From NCBI GenBank assembly GCA_964608735.1, contig CAZSPL010000101.1:1-13272 (forward strand): a stretch of 13,272 nt of DNA. The letters run 5' to 3'. The position numbers were made by a program, and so were the translations under genes. Under the pieces are notes generated by a model. The model did no database searches. It was not told the DNA's origin and was given only the letters and a program-made list of their open reading frames with translations. Position 1 is the stretch's first letter. Each line of letters begins with the position of its first letter. Of this stretch, positions 7,817 through 13,272 are shown piece by piece. Origin of the DNA: CAZSPL01 sp964608735. GTDB lineage: Bacteria; JAJVIF01; JAPKYR01; CAZSPL01.

Positions 7817-7845
7817 ACCGGTATGAAACTTTTTACCGGTTTGAA
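7817..7845 (+). repeat. Direct repeat ACCGGTWTGAA, 18-base period
   Basis: ACCGGTATGAA (7817-7827) and ACCGGTTTGAA (7835-7845) differ at one base and start 18 bases apart, just upstream of the 7881 gene. ACCGGT is itself a palindrome, so the pair can also form a six-base stem. TATTAT (7852-7857) follows and may be a -10 box. This could be a tandem operator, or the two hexamers could form a weak hairpin after the 6813-7808 gene. Confidence 0.4.
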
Positions 7846-7880
7846 GCATCATATTATGCAGGATAGAGAGGAGCATTCGC

Positions 7881-8471
7881 ATGCATAAAAAAGAACCGTT
7901 CCGCGAAGCATTCAAACCGGTACGCGGCATGATGCGTGTCGCCGGGCTGAAGGACGACCCGCGCTACCATGGCGGACGCGTCGCACGTCCGCGCACCGAC
8001 GGCTTCGTGATTCGTCCCGACCCGGTCATGCTTATTGTGAGGATTATTTTTTGGGCCGGGGCGGTATTCGCGTCGCTCGCTTCCCTTGACGACTTCAGCT
8101 TTGCGATATTTGTCATAATGGCCGTCATTCTCGATGCGATCTTCGCCATTCCGAAATTCCTCTTCGAACGCACGGCGGTGCTTCCGGAGGGTATCGAGCG
8201 TACACTGCTCTTCATGGAGCAATTCTTCCCGTGGGAAAACATCCACGGCGTCACACGCGATGCCCTCGGAGTCAGCTTCCGCTCGAAACGTCCATGGGGA
8301 ATCTGGATGGATGATTACAACTTCCTCGTCTCGTGGCTTTACTACAGCCAGGGATCGGTAGACAGGATAGCCGGTCTCTTTCCCGAACTGGTTGAGAAGC
8401 ATCATGCGGCCCCTCCGCGCAAGCTCGATCATGATGAACTGATAGACCTTAAGCACGGCGCAACCGGGTAG
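7881..8471 (+). CDS. Small membrane protein with a single 2TM + PH-like module
   Basis: The 196-aa protein has a basic N-terminal region of about 45 residues, two transmembrane helices (roughly 49-67 and 73-93) and a soluble C-terminal domain. That domain contains EGIERTLLFMEQFFPWENIHGV, which matches the 'D/E-G-I ... W-x-E-[IL]' pattern of both halves of the preceding gene's product, so it looks like a third copy of the module. The start is well supported: GAGGAG (7868-7873) lies 7 bases before the ATG. The C-terminal tail is charged, with no obvious motif. The gap to the preceding gene is 72 bases and holds the ACCGGT repeats, so the two genes may be co-transcribed or separately controlled. 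No enzyme motif is visible. Function unknown. Confidence 0.8.
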   Translation: MHKKEPFREAFKPVRGMMRVAGLKDDPRYHGGRVARPRTDGFVIRPDPVMLIVRIIFWAGAVFASLASLDDFSFAIFVIMAVILDAIFAIPKFLFERTAVLPEGIERTLLFMEQFFPWENIHGVTRDALGVSFRSKRPWGIWMDDYNFLVSWLYYSQGSVDRIAGLFPELVEKHHAAPPRKLDHDELIDLKHGATG

Positions 8472-8616
8472 GGGAACAAACTGGTGGCACGGACGAGCGT
8501 CGGCCAATCCAAATGAAACCGCCAATCCTTTTAAGCTCGCCCGTATCTTTGACGGCCGGCATCGCGCTGAACCCGCTCCAAATACCGAACATGAATGAAC
8601 GCTGCTTATGTCGCCC
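8472..8616 (+). other. Intergenic stretch with a short direct repeat
   Basis: No gene, RNA or terminator is recognisable here. GCCAATCC occurs twice (8503-8510 and 8521-8528), 18 bases apart, upstream of the metallophosphoesterase promoter. No strong hairpin with a T-run follows the end of the 7881-8471 gene, so read-through into the next gene is possible. Confidence 0.4.
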
Positions 8617-8645
8617 TTCCCACTATACGCCATTTCTGCTATCAT
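8617..8645 (+). promoter_or_regulatory. Candidate sigma70-type promoter for the metallophosphoesterase
   Basis: TTCCCA (8617-8622, four of six to TTGACA) and TATCAT (8640-8645, five of six to TATAAT) are separated by 17 bases, the optimal spacing. Transcription would start near 8652, with a leader of about 32 bases carrying AGAGGA (8668-8673), 10 bases before the ATG at 8684. Confidence 0.5.
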
Positions 8646-8683
8646 ACCCCCTCGCATAATAATTTTGAGAGGATGATGCTTTT

Positions 8684-9478
8684 ATGGATCACTCGAAATG
8701 CCTTGTAATCGTATCCGACATTCATTCGAACATAGTCGCGCTGGAGCGATGCGTCGACAAGCTCAGGATGATGGGCGCCGATAACCCGAAGAAGTGGATC
8801 TGCCTCGGCGATGTTATCGGTTACGGCCCCAAGCCGCGTGAATGCATGGCCATTGCCAAACAGTGGCCGATCATCGTACGCGGGAACCACGAGAGTTACA
8901 TGGACTACAGCTACTCGGAGCGCAACCTCAACCCGGTGGCGCGTAACGCCGCGAGCTGGCACTATCACCTGCTCAACAAGGAGGAGCGGGAATGGTGCGT
9001 CGCGCTTCCCGAAGTGAAACAGGTGAAGCTTCCGAACGGCATCGTCGCGGAATTCCGCCACTACGCGCCGAATTCGCGCGCGGGCTATGTGTACAACCGC
9101 GACGAAGCTGAGAAGGCATTTTCAACCTTGCCGCCCGAAGTCAAGCTCGTGTTCGTGGGGCACACGCATCAGCCGGTCATCATGGAGAAGAAGGAAAACG
9201 GCAAGTGCGTTTATACACCCGCCGACCAGATGAAGAAGCATTTCGGATGGGACACCCCCCTCACGCTCGACCTCGACAGCCAGTACATTATCAACGTCGG
9301 CTCGGTCGGCCAGCCGCGCGATGAGGATGTGCGTTCGAGCCTCGTGATGTATGACATGAAAGAGCACGAGATTAAATTCGTGCGCGTGGATTACGACATC
9401 GACAAGGTCATCAAGCAGTTCGAGGAGGCCCCGGAACTCCCGCAGAGTTTGGGGCAGCGTTTGCTGGTCGGGAAATAG
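8684..9478 (+). CDS. Calcineurin-like metallophosphoesterase (YfcE/diadenosine tetraphosphatase-like family)
   Basis: The 264-aa cytoplasmic protein carries the dinuclear metal signature in order: SDIHSN (Asp12, His14), LGDVIGYGP (Asp43), RGNHES (Asn68, His69), FRHYAPN (His126) and GHTH (His160, His162). It then has the NVGSVGQPRD segment typical of the compact Metallophos_2 group. The family hydrolyses phosphomono- or phosphodiesters with Mn, Fe or similar metals. Substrates range from small phosphodiesters to nucleotides and phosphoproteins, so the reaction here cannot be fixed. No signal peptide or membrane segment is seen. All metal ligands appear intact, so an active enzyme is expected. 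It is the last gene of the plus-strand group, with its own promoter and a terminator 26 bases after the stop. No link to its neighbours is evident. Confidence 0.9.
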   Translation: MDHSKCLVIVSDIHSNIVALERCVDKLRMMGADNPKKWICLGDVIGYGPKPRECMAIAKQWPIIVRGNHESYMDYSYSERNLNPVARNAASWHYHLLNKEEREWCVALPEVKQVKLPNGIVAEFRHYAPNSRAGYVYNRDEAEKAFSTLPPEVKLVFVGHTHQPVIMEKKENGKCVYTPADQMKKHFGWDTPLTLDLDSQYIINVGSVGQPRDEDVRSSLVMYDMKEHEIKFVRVDYDIDKVIKQFEEAPELPQSLGQRLLVGK

Positions 9479-9504
9479 GGGAGGAAGGCAGATATGTAAA
9501 AATC

Positions 9505-9534
9505 AACCCGCTCGGAAGAGCGGGTTTTATTATT
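9505..9534. terminator. Bidirectional intrinsic terminator between the metallophosphoesterase gene and recR
   Basis: A perfect 9-bp stem AACCCGCTC / GAGCGGGTT with a GGAA tetraloop is followed by TTATTATT on the plus strand. Read on the minus strand the same stem is followed by GATTTTTAC, so it can also end the recR transcript. Confidence 0.88.
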
Positions 9535-9553
9535 CAAATATACACTCCTCCCA

Positions 9554-10159
9554 TCACATTTCCACCCTTCCTTCCAACGCGCGGATGAGGGTAACCTGGT
9601 CGGCGTAGTCCATTTCGCCGCCCATCGGAAGCCCGCGAGCGATGCGGGTCACGCGCACATCCGGGAAACTCTCCTTCATACGTTCGGCTATGTAGAGAGC
9701 GGTTGTTTCGCCCTCGAGATTCGTGTTCGTGGCGATGATGACCTCGCGGATGCCGTCCTTACGCAGGCGGTTCATCAATTCACCGATGCGCAGGTTCTCC
9801 GGCTTGACGCCGTCCAGCGGGCTTATCGCGCCGTGCAGGACATGGTATGCCCCGCGATATTCGTTGATGCGCTCCAGCGCGATGAGGTCTATCGGTTCCT
9901 CGACGACGCACACCATCGATGTATCGCGCGACGCGTCGGCGCAGATGTCGCACAGTTCGGCTTCCGAAAGGTGGAAGCATCGCGAGCAGAGACGTACCGA
10001 TGATTTCAGCTTCAACAGCGCTTCGGCGAGACGCTTCAAATCGTCCTCGGGCGCGCGAAGGAAATGCATCATCAGACGCTGCGCACTCTTGGGGCCGACG
10101 CCGGGAAGCTTGATAAGTTCATCCATCAATCGTTTGAGCGGTGCCGGAAATCCTGCCAT
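9554..10159 (-). CDS. recR: Recombination mediator protein RecR
   Basis: The 201-aa protein has the full RecR architecture at normal family length: helix-hairpin-helix LPGVGPKSAQR (18-28), a four-cysteine zinc finger (C58, C61, C70, C73), the Toprim domain beginning VCVVEEP, the YRGAYHVLHGAISPLDG block, and TNTNLEGETTALY followed by RIARGLPMGGEMDYADQVTL. RecR works with RecO, or with RecF, to load RecA on gapped DNA during repair in the cytoplasm. A GGAGTGA ribosome-binding site overlaps the stop of the preceding lipoprotein gene, which ends only 9 bases upstream, so translation is probably linked. It is the last gene of the dnaX-ybaB cluster on this strand, before a terminator. RecO and RecF are not in the window. 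Confidence 0.97.
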   Translation of the reverse strand: MAGFPAPLKRLMDELIKLPGVGPKSAQRLMMHFLRAPEDDLKRLAEALLKLKSSVRLCSRCFHLSEAELCDICADASRDTSMVCVVEEPIDLIALERINEYRGAYHVLHGAISPLDGVKPENLRIGELMNRLRKDGIREVIIATNTNLEGETTALYIAERMKESFPDVRVTRIARGLPMGGEMDYADQVTLIRALEGRVEM

Positions 10160-10168
10160 ATGGTTAAA

Positions 10169-11440
10169 TCACTCCAGTTTGCTTTCTTCCGCTTCCGCGG
10201 GTCGGTAGAATGTTATATCCGCGCTCCCGGCGTAAGGGATGCCATCGAGGCTGATTATCTTCCGGTCGTGGGCTACATCGAAGATGACAATCGAATAGGA
10301 ATCCGAGTCAGTGATGCCGCCGCCTTCGCCTGATGAGATGCGCGGGAAATCCTTCGCCGCGAGGATACCCGAAACCGCGTCATATGCCGGGCGCGGCATC
10401 GCCATCGGGTCGCTGAGAACGAGCGAGATTTTACGGCGTTCGGCGGCGCGGACATCGTATACGGCGAATCCAGCGCCCTCGTCCCGCGATGCCATGCTCT
10501 CGATTATCTTCGATGAATCCTCGCCGCGGTTAAGCGCCTGCATGATTTCGGGCGGGAAAATGCGAATCAATATATAGTTATCGTTAAGCGACCAGAGCGG
10601 GTAATCCCCGGGCTCGAGCTCGATATAATCCTTAATCGTAGTGATGCCGGGTTTTACACCGGTGAATTCATCCCCCGTGCCCGGTTGCCTGAAATCGGCG
10701 AACCAAGAGAACGACCCGATATAAACAATCCGTCTTTGCGGCTCTTTTGAAATGTCGAAGAAGACATGTTTCACTTCGCTATCGGTAGTGCTCCAGTCAA
10801 GGCGTACGATTTGCGGGATATTGCGGGGGATGATGTCGAACGAGCCCGCGCCCGGAGGGACATAGATGACGTCCGGGATATTCTTCATGTTCGTCAGAAG
10901 CGGGATGTTCTCGATAACCCCGGCGGCGAGATTTACCCACGCGAACCGGTATACGTCAACATCACCCTCCTTAGCATAAAGCTCGAAATCCGGGTCGCCG
11001 ATTACGAACCCGTAGCGGTAGGTCCCCTCGTCGAGAAATGACTGGTACGCGCTGAGCTCTTCGATCTCCTCATCATCCCGGATGAACGTCATCGGCATGG
11101 ATGTGTCGGGCATGTTCAAGTTGTAGATGATGTAATACTGCCGCAGTTCTTCGACTATCGAATAATGGACGAGCACGAATTCGCCGTCGGGCGTAAGTTC
11201 GGCCCTGTCGATATGTTCGCCGGTGATTTCCCAGAGCTTGTTGCTCTGCATGTTATTCAGGTCGATGTCGTGAAGCTCATATGTCGACGCGCCGTCGCCG
11301 GTGGATGCCGACTGGATGTAGCGCAGGTGGGGCAGGTTGACGGCCTTCGGAGCTTGCGCCGGGGTTTTCGGCTGGCATGATATGGCGAGAAATGCCGCGG
11401 CTGTTATCAGCGGCAATATGATGTGAACAGGATTTCGCAT
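10169..11440 (-). CDS. Uncharacterised envelope lipoprotein inserted between ybaB and recR
   Basis: The 423-aa protein starts with a signal sequence (MRNPVHIILPLITAAAFLAIS) and Cys22 followed by a QPKTPAQAP spacer, typical of a lipoprotein, although Ala at -3 is a weaker lipobox than Leu. The rest is soluble and beta-rich. It has short segments such as ELTPDGEFVLVHYS, DYPLWSLNDNYILIRIF and SYSIVIFDVAHDRKIISLDG that look like propeller blades, but there is no clean repeat or catalytic motif. I do not recognise a named family. The ATG at 11440 gives the signal peptide but no good Shine-Dalgarno, so expression may depend on coupling or be low. It lies 45 bases after ybaB and 9 before recR, making it an unusual member of this DNA-maintenance operon. 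A surface or periplasmic binding role is an inference. Confidence 0.75.
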   Translation of the reverse strand: MRNPVHIILPLITAAAFLAISCQPKTPAQAPKAVNLPHLRYIQSASTGDGASTYELHDIDLNNMQSNKLWEITGEHIDRAELTPDGEFVLVHYSIVEELRQYYIIYNLNMPDTSMPMTFIRDDEEIEELSAYQSFLDEGTYRYGFVIGDPDFELYAKEGDVDVYRFAWVNLAAGVIENIPLLTNMKNIPDVIYVPPGAGSFDIIPRNIPQIVRLDWSTTDSEVKHVFFDISKEPQRRIVYIGSFSWFADFRQPGTGDEFTGVKPGITTIKDYIELEPGDYPLWSLNDNYILIRIFPPEIMQALNRGEDSSKIIESMASRDEGAGFAVYDVRAAERRKISLVLSDPMAMPRPAYDAVSGILAAKDFPRISSGEGGGITDSDSYSIVIFDVAHDRKIISLDGIPYAGSADITFYRPAEAEESKLE

Positions 11441-11485
11441 GGATGAAAGTTTGACAGATTTGACATCGAAAAGAAACTGCCGGAC

Positions 11486-11800
11486 CTACATCCCGAGCCC
11501 CGGCAGATTCAACCCGCCGGTGACCTGGCTTAACTTCGACTGCGCCAGCTCGCGCGCCTGCTTTATAGCGTCGTTTATCGCCACGAGCACCATGTCGGAA
11601 ACCATTTCGGCCCCGGCTTCGAGTGCTTCGGGTGATATCTTCACCTCGATGATCTCCTGCTGCCCGGTCGCGACAACCTTCACCATCCCGCCCCCGGATA
11701 TCGACTCGATCCGCTCGTTGGCAAGTTCCTCCTGGATTTCGCGCATACGCTCCTGCACTTTCTGTGCCTGCTTCATGAGTGCGCCCATATCGAATGACAT
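11486..11800 (-). CDS. ybaB: YbaB/EbfC nucleoid-associated DNA-binding protein
   Basis: The 104-aa protein matches the YbaB/EbfC family in length and layout. An N-terminal helix MSFDMGALMKQAQKVQERM leads into a central beta sheet with the conserved glycine-rich turn SGGGMVKVVATGQQE and the EVKISPEAL strand, then a C-terminal helix and a GGLNLPGLGM tail. Members are small homodimers that bind DNA in the nucleoid, often encoded between dnaX and recR. The start is clear: a strong GGAGGT (bases 11813-11808) lies 7 bases from the ATG. The gene follows dnaX by 30 bases, consistent with one operon. Its precise role is not settled in most bacteria. Confidence 0.95.
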   Translation of the reverse strand: MSFDMGALMKQAQKVQERMREIQEELANERIESISGGGMVKVVATGQQEIIEVKISPEALEAGAEMVSDMVLVAINDAIKQARELAQSKLSQVTGGLNLPGLGM

Positions 11801-11830
11801 TAAAACTACCTCCGGTGTGATGGCTGTGTA

Positions 11831-13272
11831 TCAGCGGTCGACTTTCTCTATCCTCTGTATTCGCGCCGATTCTACCTTGTTTAATATCCTGCTCTCGATG
11901 ATGCCCTTCAACTCGGCGACATCCGGCTCGATATGTCCCTCGAACAACCCGGCCTGCGAGCCTTTTTCCTCCGGGCGCTTGAGGTCGATGTCGAGCGCGA
12001 CCTGCCTGTCGAGCAGGTCGCCTATGATGCGCTCTGCTTCATCTTTAATATGCGGCTCGCTCAAACCCCTGCCTGAAAGCGCTTTCTCGGGGGGATATTC
12101 GATACGCAGCACGTCATTCTCGAATGACAGCGGCGTGCCGGTTCCGAGGAGAATCGCTTTCGCGACACTCGCGCGTGATATCATCTGAAGGAATTTATCC
12201 CAATCCTTGATGGGGTCGCGGATGTCATATATTTCTTCCACGGCCGGTGCTTTCGGAGGCGCGGGCTCGGACGCCGCCGGTTTCGGGGGCTCTTTCTCCG
12301 CCTGCTTCGCGCCGGGAAACATCATCTCTTCCGGTTCCGATGCGGGAAGCGTATCGGTCTCTTCGGGGGCGGTAGCAACAGCCGACGCTTTGGGACGCTC
12401 GCCGTGCGCCGCCCCGGGGTTGTCGGCCGCCCGGGGTTTGGTCGCGCGGGCGATTCCCTGCGACAACTGCAGAAGCCCGGTCTCGAACAGGATGCGTTTC
12501 TCCAACTCCCAGCGCATCTCGCCGCTCTTCTTGGCCAGTTGGGCGATTATCTTGGAGATGGTGTCGATATGCATCTTGCCCTTGAGGGCTTTGGCGCGGG
12601 CGATATAATCAGCCGAACGTCCCTCCGCGATGAGCGTGGTTTCATCGAGCGATGCGAGCAGCATATCGCGGAACAGCCCGGTAAGGTCTTTCAGAACAAG
12701 CGGATAATCGCGCCCGGCCGTGGCGAATTGCTCGGTGGCGGCGATTATCTGAGCGCTGTCGGCCTTGATTACCGCTTCCGCCAGCGAGAACAGCAGGTCT
12801 TCATCGACCATACCGAGCACCTTACGGCAGTTGGCAAGGGATACGATGCTCTTGTCGAACGCGATGAGTTGGTCGGTGATGCTCAACGCGTCCCTAAGTG
12901 CGCCATCGGCGAGGCGCGCCACGAGGTTCAAGGCTTCCGCTTCATATGGGATTTTTTCCATATCGAGTATGCGATTGAGTTCCTCCGCGATTTCCTTAGC
13001 CGGGATGCGCCTGAACGGGTAGTGCTGGCAGCGCGACATCACCGTGGGGAGCAGCTTGCCCGGCTCGGTCGTGGCAAGGATGAACATCGCGTGCGAAGGC
13101 GGCTCCTCGAGCGTCTTGAGGAACGCATTGAATGCGCTGGACGACAACTGGTGGACTTCGTCGATGATATATACCTGGCGTTTCGCGTTGATGGGTACGC
13201 TGTGAATCCGGGCCTGGAGCTCGCGGATATCCTCAACCGAGTTATTCGACGCGCCGTCTATCTCGATGAGCC
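11831..13272 (-). CDS. dnaX: DNA polymerase III subunit gamma/tau, 5' end beyond the window
   Basis: About 479 residues of the carboxy-terminal part are present; the gene enters from the right edge, so the zinc-binding region and Walker A are missing by truncation. The first visible residues are LIEIDGASNNSVEDIRELQ, followed by VYIIDEVHQLSSSAFNAFLK (Walker B DEVH) and LATTEPGKLLPTVMSRCQHY with the SRC arginine finger. The lid and collar helices follow. An internal ATG at 13147 would cut the AAA+ core and is not the start. A Pro/Ala/Glu-rich linker (about bases 12235-12450) separates a C-terminal domain that resembles a short tau-like tail. DnaX is the clamp-loader ATPase that loads the beta clamp and holds the polymerase together. 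It heads the ybaB, lipoprotein, recR cluster. No A-rich slippery site for a gamma frameshift was found. Confidence 0.96.
   Translation of the reverse strand, partial: LIEIDGASNNSVEDIRELQARIHSVPINAKRQVYIIDEVHQLSSSAFNAFLKTLEEPPSHAMFILATTEPGKLLPTVMSRCQHYPFRRIPAKEIAEELNRILDMEKIPYEAEALNLVARLADGALRDALSITDQLIAFDKSIVSLANCRKVLGMVDEDLLFSLAEAVIKADSAQIIAATEQFATAGRDYPLVLKDLTGLFRDMLLASLDETTLIAEGRSADYIARAKALKGKMHIDTISKIIAQLAKKSGEMRWELEKRILFETGLLQLSQGIARATKPRAADNPGAAHGERPKASAVATAPEETDTLPASEPEEMMFPGAKQAEKEPPKPAASEPAPPKAPAVEEIYDIRDPIKDWDKFLQMISRASVAKAILLGTGTPLSFENDVLRIEYPPEKALSGRGLSEPHIKDEAERIIGDLLDRQVALDIDLKRPEEKGSQAGLFEGHIEPDVAELKGIIESRILNKVESARIQRIEKVDR

Noticed and set aside
7854..8657. Minus-strand open frame opposite the 196-aa membrane protein
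   Set aside because: No motif or ribosome-binding site, and the plus strand has a strong GAGGAG-led gene with transmembrane helices.
11958..11975. Possible programmed frameshift in dnaX (GGAGGAAAAAGG on the minus strand)
   Set aside because: A GGAG precedes five A residues, but the frame does not give an X XXY YYZ heptamer such as A AAA AAG, and the A-run is too short for transcriptional slippage.
13145..13147. ATG at 13147 as the dnaX start
   Set aside because: The frame continues upstream with the conserved EIDGASNN and YIIDEVHQL segments of DnaX, so the gene simply runs off the window.
1..13272. Defence, toxin-antitoxin, phage or transposon signals, tRNA genes and CRISPR repeats
   Set aside because: I found no transposase, integrase, terminal repeats, repeat-spacer pattern or cloverleaf in either strand; every sizeable coding region has a housekeeping, envelope or glycan assignment.

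Overview
The window is bacterial chromosomal DNA, moderately GC-rich and densely coded, with no mobile element, CRISPR array, rRNA or tRNA that I can see. Signal peptides, two envelope beta-propeller proteins and a surface-glycan gene set suggest an envelope-rich bacterium, probably diderm. The recombination and replication genes (recR, ybaB, dnaX) are ordinary bacterial versions. I cannot name a phylum from sequence alone; an uncultivated lineage is plausible because several genes match no named family I know.

Layout, left to right. (1) Positions 1-1958, plus strand: a secreted SpoIVB-type (S55) serine peptidase-like protein, whose start codon appears to begin one base outside the window. 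It converges on (2) a TolB-like propeller protein (2032-3156, minus), with a bidirectional terminator between them. (3) Minus-strand operon 6660 to 3367: a family 2 glycosyltransferase, a glycan-type SAM methyltransferase and a Wzx/MATE-like flippase, with overlapping ends. Between it and the propeller gene lies a 210-base gap with three inverted repeats and a promoter-like -10 box. (4) Plus-strand genes from 6813: two adjacent membrane proteins that together carry three copies of a 'two transmembrane helices + PH-like domain' module, then a metallophosphoesterase with its own promoter. (5) A second bidirectional terminator near 9505-9534. (6) Minus-strand cluster: dnaX (5' end cut off by the window), ybaB, an envelope lipoprotein-like gene, recR. 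The order is the familiar dnaX-ybaB-recR cluster with one extra gene inserted.

How they may work together: the glycosyltransferase, methyltransferase and flippase fit assembly, modification and export of a lipid-linked surface glycan. DnaX loads the sliding clamp, YbaB binds DNA and RecR acts in recombinational repair with RecO/RecF. The inserted lipoprotein, the S55 protein, the TolB-like protein and the PH-module proteins have no function I can prove. I found no defence, toxin-antitoxin or phage system. The points most worth following are the inserted gene in the dnaX-recR operon, the internally duplicated PH-module membrane proteins, and the reversed order of the catalytic motifs in the S55 protein.
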